From positions 1 through 6,958 of the forward strand of contig DAOVHN010000132.1 of the NCBI GenBank assembly GCA_030671915.1: a DNA stretch of 6,958 bases, read 5' to 3'. Position 1 is the stretch's first letter. The number at the start of each line of letters is the position of its first letter. The notes under the pieces are model-generated. The model saw only the letters and a list, made by a program, of their open reading frames with translations, was not told where the DNA came from and searched no databases. Below, piece by piece: positions 1 to 6,307 of this stretch. Source of the DNA: Pseudomonadota bacterium (GTDB lineage Bacteria > Pseudomonadota > Alphaproteobacteria > UBA8366 > JADFVY01). The position numbers were made by a program, and so were the translations under genes.

Positions 1-342
1 GACGAGCGCAAGAAGGACGTAATCATTTCCGGCGGCGAGAACATTTATCCGGCCGAACTGGAGGCCATGCTGGCAGAATGCGAGGCAATCGCCGAGGCCG
101 CCGTGGTCGCCCGCCCCGACGAACAGTGGGGCGAAATCCCCGTCGCCACCATCGTGCTGCGCGAGGCCGGCGCCATGGATCGCGCCGCGGTCCTGGCCCT
201 GTTCGATGGCCGCATCGCCCGCTTCAAGCACCCCAGAGACGTGCTGTTCATGAAAGCCCTGCCGCGCAACGCCATGGGCAAGATTCAGAAGTACCGCCTG
301 CGGGAAATTCTCGTCGAAGCCGGCGAGAATTTGTCTATTTGA
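1..342 (+). CDS. Acyl-CoA synthetase (AMP-forming), C-terminal fragment
   Basis: This is the last 113 residues of an adenylate-forming acyl-CoA ligase; the start lies outside the window. Such enzymes activate a carboxylic acid with ATP to an acyl-adenylate and transfer it to CoA in the cytoplasm. The fragment covers the mobile C-terminal subdomain. It opens with the hinge/A8 motif ([19 protein letters not shown], visible residues 3-21), whose GGEN-YP-E pattern is typical of the family. It ends with the A10 motif [11 protein letters not shown], in which K94 of the fragment corresponds to the catalytic lysine used in adenylation. The frame is open from base 1 to TGA at 340-342. The substrate-binding N-terminal domain is missing, so chain-length or aryl specificity cannot be called. 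Its end overlaps the end of the convergent phosphodiesterase gene by 8 bases. The family call is secure; substrate and gene name are not. Confidence 0.93.
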   Translation, partial: DERKKDVIISGGENIYPAELEAMLAECEAIAEAAVVARPDEQWGEIPVATIVLREAGAMDRAAVLALFDGRIARFKHPRDVLFMKALPRNAMGKIQKYRLREILVEAGENLSI

Positions 343-1624
343 GGTTCATGCAATTGGCGTAGTAGGTCACCGTCGCCGGCCAGTCGGAAAAGACGCCAAG
401 AACGCCGACATCCCGGACCAGCACGTCGAGCGCGGTCATCATGTCGCCGTCATTGTCGATGGCGTTGGCGACCGTCTGGTAATACCAGCCGCCGCCGGTG
501 GCCAGCGGGCCCGAACGTTCCAGCGTCCATGTAACAATGTCGAGCCCCGCCGCCCTCGCCGCCGCCGCATAGACCGATGGGACGATCCGGTTTTCCCCGT
601 AGAGCGCCAGCAGCATCCACATCGGCGGCGCGATAATGTTCACGCCACTGGCCGCGAGTTCCTCCATGCCCGGCGACCATGTACCGGGATCGGTATGGTC
701 GAAGGCAGGATTGCCATAGCGGCCGTCGAGATATACCGCCTGCGCGCCGAACGCCGGATCCGTGTCGATCCAGTACAGCACGTCGGCGAGGCTGAAGGAC
801 TGCGCATAGACATCTTCCGGCGGAATGTCCGCCGCCTTGTATTCATCGATCATCTGCCGGGCGTAATCTTCCTGGCTATAGTCACCGTCGAACGGCATCG
901 CCACGCTGGGCGATTTCAGTTCCGGCGTGAACTTTACGCCCAGTTCCCGGAGCTGCTCGATGCTTTGCGCATGGGTCATCAGGGTGCCGCGCGTGGCGTA
1001 GAGATCGGTACGCCAGTTGGCGGTGCCGCCGAGGAATTCCTCGGGCGTGGTCGCGCGCCGATCGCTGGCGTCCATTCTGCCCTTGAGCGAGAGAAACTCG
1101 TCGGCCGTGATTTCGCTGGTGCGGCAGACGGCCGAGGCGGGGGTGGTGAGGTTGCCGTCGGCGTCGAATTCTGCCGGCGTGAACGGCTGGATACAGGTCG
1201 AGGCCAGATCGGTCACCAGGATATTGGTCGTGGTGGCGAGATCGGCCTGCGAATGCCGGCACACCAGCACCCTGTCCGCGGTGAAGGTCACGTCGCATTC
1301 CACGATGCCGGCGCCCATGCGCGCGGCCGCCACGTATGACTCCTTCGTGTGCTCGGGAAACTGCATCGCCGCGCCGCGATGGCCGATCGAGAAATCGCTC
1401 TTGCGGAACGGACCCTTGGCGCATTGCTGGAGCGCTGCCTTGAGCTCGCCCTCATCCATATCCTCAACGAGGGAAAAGGGGCGCGGGCCAAGCTGCACGC
1501 TATGCCCCTGCCCTTTGTCTGAGGACTGCGCCGCCTCCGACTGGCCGGCCGATGCCGTCGTGGCGAGAGCCGATAATGCTACAGTAAAACCAATGACGGT
1601 AAACGCAAACATACCCCGTCGCAT
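335..1624 (-). CDS. Exported glycerophosphodiester phosphodiesterase family protein
   Basis: This 429-residue protein of the GDPD family would hydrolyse glycerophosphodiesters to glycerol-3-phosphate and an alcohol, probably in the periplasm. It begins with a signal peptide: MRRG, then a hydrophobic stretch to about residue 20, with likely cleavage after ATTASA (26/27). Catalytic signatures follow: HRG at 82-84 with PEHT (90-93, usually PENT), the metal ligands E109 and D111 in VECDV, and H124. Further family elements are E235 and K237 (TPELKSP), QSF (275-277), the TWTL strand (365-368) and GVFSDWP near the end (410-416). It is longer than the ~250-residue minimal GDPD because of an insert at roughly 130-225. 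I chose ATG at 1624 because GAGGAG lies 6 bases upstream and the signal peptide then starts at residue 1. An in-frame ATG at 1663 would add 13 residues before the signal peptide and is less likely. UgpQ/GlpQ identity cannot be assigned. Confidence 0.9.
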   Translation of the reverse strand: MRRGMFAFTVIGFTVALSALATTASAGQSEAAQSSDKGQGHSVQLGPRPFSLVEDMDEGELKAALQQCAKGPFRKSDFSIGHRGAAMQFPEHTKESYVAAARMGAGIVECDVTFTADRVLVCRHSQADLATTTNILVTDLASTCIQPFTPAEFDADGNLTTPASAVCRTSEITADEFLSLKGRMDASDRRATTPEEFLGGTANWRTDLYATRGTLMTHAQSIEQLRELGVKFTPELKSPSVAMPFDGDYSQEDYARQMIDEYKAADIPPEDVYAQSFSLADVLYWIDTDPAFGAQAVYLDGRYGNPAFDHTDPGTWSPGMEELAASGVNIIAPPMWMLLALYGENRIVPSVYAAAARAAGLDIVTWTLERSGPLATGGGWYYQTVANAIDNDGDMMTALDVLVRDVGVLGVFSDWPATVTYYANCMNLK

Positions 1625-1630
1625 GGATAT

Positions 1631-1636
1631 CTCCTC
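1631..1636 (-). promoter_or_regulatory. Ribosome binding site fixing the GDPD start
   Basis: On the minus strand this reads GAGGAG, a near-perfect Shine-Dalgarno sequence 6 bases before the ATG at 1624-1622. It favours that start over the in-frame ATG at 1663 and places the signal peptide at the very N-terminus. Confidence 0.75.
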
Positions 1637-1842
1637 GCCGGTTTGAAAACTGGAGATCGTCACTGTTTTTTACATGTTACCGCCCGCAATAATAAATGGC
1701 GATCACGTTGTCTTGATGCCGGATAAGTTGATCGACAATGAGTATCCAGGCCGCACTCCTCGTTCGTAACGGGGGCTGGTAATGCGCCTGCGGTTGAGCC
1801 ATGCTGCCGACAGCGACCAGTTCTTCATAGAAACAGGAAGCC

Positions 1843-1846
1843 GGAG
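1843..1846 (+). promoter_or_regulatory. Ribosome binding site for the TTG-started yjbQ
   Basis: GGAG sits 5 bases upstream of the TTG at 1852, with a second purine block, AGGAAG, at 1835-1840. Because an in-frame stop (TAG, 1828-1830) lies just upstream and no ATG or GTG intervenes, this site supports the TTG as the initiation codon. Confidence 0.6.
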
Positions 1847-1851
1847 CCAAA

Positions 1852-2271
1852 TTGCGGCAAATCCAGAACAGTCTGACCTTGCGGACCAGTGGCCAGGGCC
1901 TCTACGACGTGACGCGGGAGATCGCCGCCTGGATTGCGGAAACCGGTATCTCGGACGGGTTGCTGACGGTGTTCTGCCGCCATACCTCGGCCTCGCTGAC
2001 CATCCAGGAAAACGCCGACCCGGACGTGCGGTACGACCTGGAGGATTTCTTCAAGAAGCTGGCGCCGGAAGGCCCACGGCTCTACCGCCACACCACCGAA
2101 GGCCCGGACGATATGCCCGCCCATATAAGGAGCGCGCTGACCGATGTGCAGTTGTCTATCCCGGTGACCGGCGGGCGCATGGCCCTGGGAACCTGGCAGG
2201 GTATCTACCTGTTCGAGCACCGCGCGCACGCGCAGGACCGGGAGTTGGCGCTGCATCTGGTCGGGGAATAG
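1852..2271 (+). CDS. yjbQ: YjbQ/UPF0047 family protein (annotated as secondary thiamine-phosphate synthase)
   Basis: This 139-residue protein covers the full usual length of the small, soluble YjbQ/UPF0047 family. The family hallmarks are in order: FCRHTSASLTIQEN (41-54, with H44 and E53), YRHTTEGPDDMPAH (78-91, with H80, D86, D87 and H91), and the C-terminal LGTWQGIYLFEHR (112-124). The conserved His/Asp/Glu set forms the presumed metal or active site. E. coli YjbQ has weak thiamine-phosphate synthase activity, which gave the family its name; the true physiological reaction is not established, and no thiamine gene is nearby to support that role. The start must be TTG at 1852, because the frame is closed by TAG at 1828-1830 and there is no alternative ATG or GTG before the conserved N-terminus. 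It has no operon partner: its left neighbour is divergent and its right neighbour convergent. Confidence 0.93.
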   Translation: MRQIQNSLTLRTSGQGLYDVTREIAAWIAETGISDGLLTVFCRHTSASLTIQENADPDVRYDLEDFFKKLAPEGPRLYRHTTEGPDDMPAHIRSALTDVQLSIPVTGGRMALGTWQGIYLFEHRAHAQDRELALHLVGE

Positions 2272-2570
2272 AGGCGGAATTGGCCGAGCCATTCAAACGC
2301 ACGACTGTATCGAATGTCGAACACAATATATGGACTGCTTCGTCCGTTTCTACTACAAGATATAGGTGATTAGAGATATCAGGGTCCTGTGTAGGTCCCG
2401 CATCGAATGTCCTTGGGGGAGCAGGTTCGATACAATGCGCTATTTATTCCGATCGTTACTGTCCTGGCTGAGACTGCGGAAACGCCGCCGCGACGCGACG
2501 ATAATCCGTTTCCTGCCAAATCAGAAAATCTGACCGGCCGATTGGCGACGCGCACGCCGCAAACGCGCTT
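2272..2570. other. Intergenic gap of about 300 bases without a clear gene
   Basis: This gap lies between the 3' ends of two convergent genes and is more AT-rich than they are, especially at 2320-2380. It holds four weak items. A hairpin-capable sequence at 2330-2347 (6-pair stem including one G-T pair, core GGAC/GTCC) is followed by only a short T run and could be a poor terminator for yjbQ. A second at 2382-2399 (GGGTCCT-GTGT-AGGTCCC) has a T-T mismatch and no T tract. A 10-base direct repeat, ATCGAATGTC, occurs at 2309-2318 and 2402-2411. A 32-codon basic ORF lies at 2435-2533. The GGTTCGATAC at 2424-2433 resembles a tRNA T-loop, but there is no matching stem, so no tRNA is called. Confidence 0.5.
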
Positions 2571-3209
2571 CTACCAGCCGCATGCTTCTCGCAGGGGGGG
2601 CACGGACTGGTCCAGCCCCGCTATCGGAAATTCCGCCAGAACAGGGCGCGCGCCGAAGGGTGTTACCTCGACCAGCAACCGTCTGCCGCCCAGCAAGCGT
2701 TTTACGAAGGGGATCGCCTCCTCGCCCTGCCAGAAGCCGAAAGCCTTGCCGCTGGCCGACATTTTCAGGCTGGCCCCCATAACCGCGCCGTCGTCTATGC
2801 GCAGGGCGGCCTCGGCCCTGCTCTGTTCGATGAAGCGGGCGAAATTGAAGATCACCGCGGTGTTGTTGTCCTGGCAACGCACCACCAGAACGGGCCGGAC
2901 CTCACCGTTCTCTCCAGGAATTCTTTCGACCGCCTTGACCACCATGAAGACATCGGTGCCACCACTGATACCCGAAGCGCGCTGCTCGACTTTCCATTTG
3001 CCGGCTGGGAGTGGCTCACCTTCCAGTATGGCGGGTCCTTGCTCGCGGGCCAGCGCATCGTAACAGTCCAGGCGCTTGAACGAGCCGGCAATGGCGGCGC
3101 ATTCGCCGAGAGCATCCTCGACGGTTCCCCCCGCGGCGGGCAGCGCCGCGCCAGCCAGCAGCAGGCCGACCAGCAGGGCATTCCCAGTGCCTGTCAGCGA
3201 ATCGTTCAT
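2571..3209 (-). CDS. Exported VasI/TagO-like protein (type VI secretion-associated family)
   Basis: This 212-residue protein has a hydrophobic N-terminal export signal (about residues 10-27, LLVGLLLAGAALPAAGG) that lacks the usual Lys/Arg before the core. The mature part starts with ALGECAAIAGSFKRLDCYDALA (34-55). Its C-x(n)-RLDCYD pattern is the hallmark of VasI/TagO-type proteins. The rest matches the family in outline: WKVE (72-75), VLVVRC (107-112), RIDDG (137-141), IPFVKRLLGGRRLLVEVTP (166-184), and a Cys-Trp close at C210/W212. The four cysteines (37, 49, 112, 210) could form two disulfides, an inference from spacing. TagO proteins are accessory factors of type VI secretion, but the domain also occurs outside such clusters, and no T6SS gene is visible here. 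The ATG at 3209 is forced: an in-frame TGA lies five codons upstream. It follows the kinase stop by 23 bases with no good Shine-Dalgarno, and appears to have its own promoter. The biochemical role is unknown. Confidence 0.72.
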   Translation of the reverse strand: MNDSLTGTGNALLVGLLLAGAALPAAGGTVEDALGECAAIAGSFKRLDCYDALAREQGPAILEGEPLPAGKWKVEQRASGISGGTDVFMVVKAVERIPGENGEVRPVLVVRCQDNNTAVIFNFARFIEQSRAEAALRIDDGAVMGASLKMSASGKAFGFWQGEEAIPFVKRLLGGRRLLVEVTPFGARPVLAEFPIAGLDQSVPPLREACGW

Positions 3210-3215
3210 TCGCCG

Positions 3216-3224
3216 ATTATATCA
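3216..3224 (-). promoter_or_regulatory. Extended -10 promoter placing transcription start at the ATG of the VasI/TagO-like gene
   Basis: The minus strand reads TGATATAAT, a full consensus TATAAT with the extended TG dinucleotide one base before it. Six bases (CGGCGA) separate it from the ATG, so the expected +1 is the A of the start codon. No good -35 is seen 16-18 bases upstream, which is normal for extended -10 promoters. It stands out as an AT-rich patch between two GC-rich genes. The element is seen directly; its activity and the resulting leaderless mRNA are inferred. Confidence 0.55.
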
Positions 3225-3232
3225 ACAAACCT

Positions 3233-6199
3233 TCAGTCTCGCAGAGCCGCTTGCAGCGCCTCGGCCAATTGCCGCCGGTCGAGCGGTTTTCTCAGCAGCG
3301 TCGCACCGCCCACATCAGCGAAGCCGTTGCGCCGCGCGGCCTCGGCAGGATAACCGGACATGAACAGAATCTTCAGCGCAGGGTGGGTTTCGCGTGCCTG
3401 GCGCGCGAAATCCGGGCCGTTCATCTTGCCTGGCAATACGACGTCCGACAACAGCAGGTCGACCCTGTCGGCTTCGGCCAGCGCCCGATCGGCCGCCTCC
3501 GCCCGCGAAGCCTCGATCACCCGGTAGCCCAACCCTTCGAGAATTCGCACCGCAAGCGCCCGGACATCGTCGTCGTCCTCCAGCAGCAGCACGGTCTCGC
3601 CCCGCCCGCCCGGCAACTCGGCTAGGTCCTCCGGCTTGCAAGGAGTGACGGTGTCCCTGGCCCTGGGCAAGTAGAGCTTGACGGTCGTGCCGGTGCCTTC
3701 TTCGCTGTAAATCGCGATATGCCCGCCGGATTGCTTGGCAAACCCGTAGATCATCGAAAGGCCCAGCCCGGTTCCCTGCCCCACCTCCTTGGTGGTGAAA
3801 AAGGGTTCGAAAACATGTTCCAACACCGACGGCGACATGCCCGCGCCGTTGTCGGATACCGCCAGAACCGCGAATTCGCCCGGCGAGGCGTCGGCATTGT
3901 CCTCCAGATAGGTCTCGTCCAGGCGGGCGTTCATGCATTCGATGGTCAGGCGGCCGCCGCCCGGCATGGCGTCGCGCGCGTTGATCGTCAGGTTCAGCAG
4001 CGCGTTTTCCACCTGCCCAGCATCCGCCATGGCCGACCACAGCCCCTCCTCCGACGCAACGGCGATTTCAATGGACTCGCCAAGGGTACGCCGCAACATC
4101 GCCGACATGCCGCCAACCAGTTCGTTGAGGTCGGTCGGTCGCGGGTCCAGCGGCTGGCGGCGCGAGAAGGCGAGCAGGCGCTGGGTCAATTCCGTGCCGC
4201 GCCGGGCCGCGCGCAGGATGGCCGTCACCGAGGGGTCCCCGTCGCCCATATCCTCTACCAGAATTTCCGCATTGCCGATGATAACGGCCAGCAAGTTATT
4301 GAAATCATGCGCCACGCCGCCGGTCAACTGGCCGACGGCCTCCATTTTCTGGGACTGTCGCGCCCGCTCCTCGGCCTGCTTGAATTCGGTCATGTCCTCG
4401 ACCAGCGCGAAAAATCCCACGACCACGCCGTCCGGCGTCTTATCGGGCACATAGGTTGCGCGGACGTCACGGGTCACGCCGTCCGGATAGGTCACGCGTT
4501 CTTCGAACTCAACCGACCGCCCCTTCCTCAGCTCCAGGAATCTTTCAGCGATCGCGGGGTAATTGTCCGGGAAAACATCCGCGAGTGTCCGCTCCAGAAT
4601 ATCCTCCGCCGCGTTGGCGAACCATTCGCAGAAACTCTTGTTGACGAACTTGTAGCGCTCGTCGATGTCCACATAGGCGATCAAGGCGGGAAGATTGTCG
4701 GTAATAAGCGCCAGTCGATCGCTGTATTCGGCCATGGCCTGCTCGGCCTTCTTGCGCCCGGTGATATCGTGGATGAAGAAGTAAAAGCCCTTTACCGCGC
4801 CATCGGGGGTGAGGTTTGGCACATAAGTCCTGTGGACATACCGCGTGGAGCCGTCGGGGAAGTCGATTTCGATTTCGTTTTCCAGCCGTTTGCCCGACAT
4901 AACCTCGCGAATCGCCGGCCGGATGGACTCGTAGAGGGTTGGGGGAAGAGCCTCGTCCAGCCGATGTCCGATAATTTCCTCCACGGGCCGCCGCATCCAT
5001 TCGGCGGCAAGCCCGTTGCACCACAGGACCCGCTCGACGCCGTCGACCAGACCGACCAGGACCGGCAGATTGTCGGTCACCTGGCGAAGCTGCTCATCGC
5101 TGCGGCGCAGCGCCACTTCCGTTTCGCGGCGTTCGGCGACTTCCACCTCCAGGGCCTCGTTGGCGACTTCCAGTAGCGCGGTGCGTTCCTGGACCCATTC
5201 CTCCAGCTTGTCGCGCGAGCGGCGGAGTTCGACCTCCAGGCGCTTGCGCTCCGTTACATCCAGGATCAGCCCGGTCCATGCAACGTCGCCATTGTCCAGC
5301 CGTTCGGGATCGGCGATGGCCCTGATCCATACCGTCTCGCCGTTGGGCATGACAAACCGGTACTCCGCATCATAGCGCTCCAGCGTTTCATCCGAGTGGC
5401 GAACCGCCCGGGCGCGGGCCTCGCGGTCGCGCGGGTGTACATTATCGGAATATCTGCGCGGATTGGCGATCAGTTCCTCGGCGCTGTACCCCACCAAGTC
5501 CCGCACCCCCTCGGAGATGAAGGTATTTCTGACGCTGCCATCGGCATGCACGATGCGGCGGTAAACCGCGCCGGGTATCTGCGCATAGATCGAGCGCAGC
5601 AACGCCTCGCTCTCCCGCAGCTCCCGCTCGGCGCGTTTCTGTTCGGTTATGTCTTGGACAATCCCGGTTGACCAGATCATGCGGCCGTTGTCGTCGAGTA
5701 CAGGCTTGGCGACTTCGCGCACATGTAGCACTGTTCCGTCGTCGTGCAGCAAACGATATTCCACGTCATAGCCGCTGTTGCGCCCGCGGCTGTCGATCAC
5801 GAGTTGTTCGAGGCGCGCCCGGTCGTCAGGATGAACCCAGTCGAGCCATCCCTGCATGGATTTCATTCGCTCCATACATTGCGCCGGCGTGACGCCATAT
5901 ATGCGCGCCAACTCCTCGGAACATTCCGCGCAACGATCGGCGATCTCGTCCCATTCCCAGTAACCCAGCCGGGCCATGCGGCCGGCGCGATCAAACAATG
6001 CCTCCGCCGGTGCCGCCACGCGCGATGCGCCGATTGCCGATGCTGCGATCTCCTGCAGCCGTTCAAGTTCCGCAACCGGAACCAGCGCGACCTCGGCACT
6101 GCCATTGTCGCCAATCCCCAGCGGTTGCCTGCTGCCTGCGACACGTGCGATTGTATCGGCAAGGTTACGACCCGCCTCATCGACACTGATGGTCTGCAT
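3233..6199 (-). CDS. Soluble multi-PAS hybrid histidine kinase with an N-terminal Phd/YefM-like domain
   Basis: This 988-residue hybrid sensor kinase has no transmembrane segment or signal peptide, so it should sense a cytoplasmic cue. Domains in order: a Phd/YefM antitoxin-like segment (1-51); PAS1 (about 66-188, with HPDDR and a DITEQKRAE exit); PAS2 (198-320, HPRDR and DVTERKRLE); a charged coiled coil (320-370); PAS3 (371-484) and PAS4 (492-608), alike enough to be a duplication; HisKA with phospho-acceptor H631 in GGVAHDFNNLL; HATPase with N740 (N box), DNGAGM (783-788), FEPFFTTK and GQGTGLGLS (807-815); and a receiver domain with an E874/D875-D877 pocket, phospho-acceptor D919, S948 and K971. 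All catalytic residues are present. ATG at 6199 is chosen over the ATG at 6631 because GAGAGGG lies 6 bases before it and the upstream extension is low-complexity shadow that crosses the divergent gene. The VasI/TagO-like gene follows 23 bases downstream. The signal and partner regulator are unknown. Confidence 0.93.
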   Translation of the reverse strand: MQTISVDEAGRNLADTIARVAGSRQPLGIGDNGSAEVALVPVAELERLQEIAASAIGASRVAAPAEALFDRAGRMARLGYWEWDEIADRCAECSEELARIYGVTPAQCMERMKSMQGWLDWVHPDDRARLEQLVIDSRGRNSGYDVEYRLLHDDGTVLHVREVAKPVLDDNGRMIWSTGIVQDITEQKRAERELRESEALLRSIYAQIPGAVYRRIVHADGSVRNTFISEGVRDLVGYSAEELIANPRRYSDNVHPRDREARARAVRHSDETLERYDAEYRFVMPNGETVWIRAIADPERLDNGDVAWTGLILDVTERKRLEVELRRSRDKLEEWVQERTALLEVANEALEVEVAERRETEVALRRSDEQLRQVTDNLPVLVGLVDGVERVLWCNGLAAEWMRRPVEEIIGHRLDEALPPTLYESIRPAIREVMSGKRLENEIEIDFPDGSTRYVHRTYVPNLTPDGAVKGFYFFIHDITGRKKAEQAMAEYSDRLALITDNLPALIAYVDIDERYKFVNKSFCEWFANAAEDILERTLADVFPDNYPAIAERFLELRKGRSVEFEERVTYPDGVTRDVRATYVPDKTPDGVVVGFFALVEDMTEFKQAEERARQSQKMEAVGQLTGGVAHDFNNLLAVIIGNAEILVEDMGDGDPSVTAILRAARRGTELTQRLLAFSRRQPLDPRPTDLNELVGGMSAMLRRTLGESIEIAVASEEGLWSAMADAGQVENALLNLTINARDAMPGGGRLTIECMNARLDETYLEDNADASPGEFAVLAVSDNGAGMSPSVLEHVFEPFFTTKEVGQGTGLGLSMIYGFAKQSGGHIAIYSEEGTGTTVKLYLPRARDTVTPCKPEDLAELPGGRGETVLLLEDDDDVRALAVRILEGLGYRVIEASRAEAADRALAEADRVDLLLSDVVLPGKMNGPDFARQARETHPALKILFMSGYPAEAARRNGFADVGGATLLRKPLDRRQLAEALQAALRD

Positions 6200-6307
6200 G
6201 GATATCCCTCTCGAATTCCTTTGCATTTTATATCTGGCGCAGTTCGGGGGTTGTGGCAACCTCATCCGTACCGGCGGCGCATGCCCGACAGCCTGGGCAG
6301 CCCCTTG
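6200..6307. promoter_or_regulatory. Divergent control region between the kinase and the EamA transporter
   Basis: These 108 bases separate two divergent genes. On the minus strand a TATAAA at 6232-6227 is a candidate -10 for the kinase and would give a leader of about 20 bases containing the Shine-Dalgarno. The nearest -35-like TTGCCA is 21 bases further upstream, too far to be ideal. No clear plus-strand promoter is visible for the transporter. GGATATCC at 6200-6207 is a perfect short palindrome overlapping the kinase translation start region. Confidence 0.35.
6206..6212 (-). promoter_or_regulatory. Ribosome binding site fixing the kinase start
   Basis: The minus strand reads GAGAGGG, 6 bases before the ATG at 6199. 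It decides the start and shows that the antitoxin-like N-terminal segment belongs to the kinase. The bases between it and the ATG form part of an 8-base palindrome, GGATATCC (6200-6207). Confidence 0.7.

Larger units (their letters stand above)
1625..1851. promoter_or_regulatory. Divergent intergenic region between GDPD and yjbQ
   Basis: These 227 bases separate two divergently transcribed genes and should carry both promoters. The part next to the phosphodiesterase (about 1660-1700) is clearly more AT-rich than its surroundings. It holds a minus-strand TATTAT at 1694-1689 that could be a -10 element, but no convincing -35 lies at the right distance. Towards yjbQ I found no well-spaced promoter pair. 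The ATG at 1782 on the plus strand opens a frame that runs through yjbQ out of register and is not a gene. No riboswitch or strong operator palindrome was recognised. Confidence 0.4.

Noticed and set aside
695..1339. 214-codon plus-strand frame opposite the phosphodiesterase
   Set aside because: It is antisense to conserved GDPD motifs and is Arg/Gly-rich without any domain.
1782..2369. 195-codon plus-strand frame overlapping yjbQ
   Set aside because: It is out of register with the well-conserved YjbQ protein and shows no family motif.
2424..2433. GGTTCGATAC resembling a tRNA T-loop
   Set aside because: The flanking bases cannot form the T stem and no acceptor, D or anticodon arm could be found.
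2407..3063. 218-codon plus-strand frame across the gap and the VasI/TagO-like gene
   Set aside because: The overlapping minus-strand product has a signal peptide and family motifs; this one is rich in Ser/Arg/Pro with no motif.
3719..5176. 485-codon plus-strand frame opposite the kinase
   Set aside because: It is the mirror of a GC-biased coding sequence; its translation shows no recognisable domain, while the minus strand encodes complete PAS, HisKA and HATPase motifs.
6047..6199. A separate toxin-antitoxin operon at the kinase start
   Set aside because: There is no stop between the antitoxin-like segment and the PAS region, and no toxin frame next to it; the neighbouring divergent gene is a membrane transporter.
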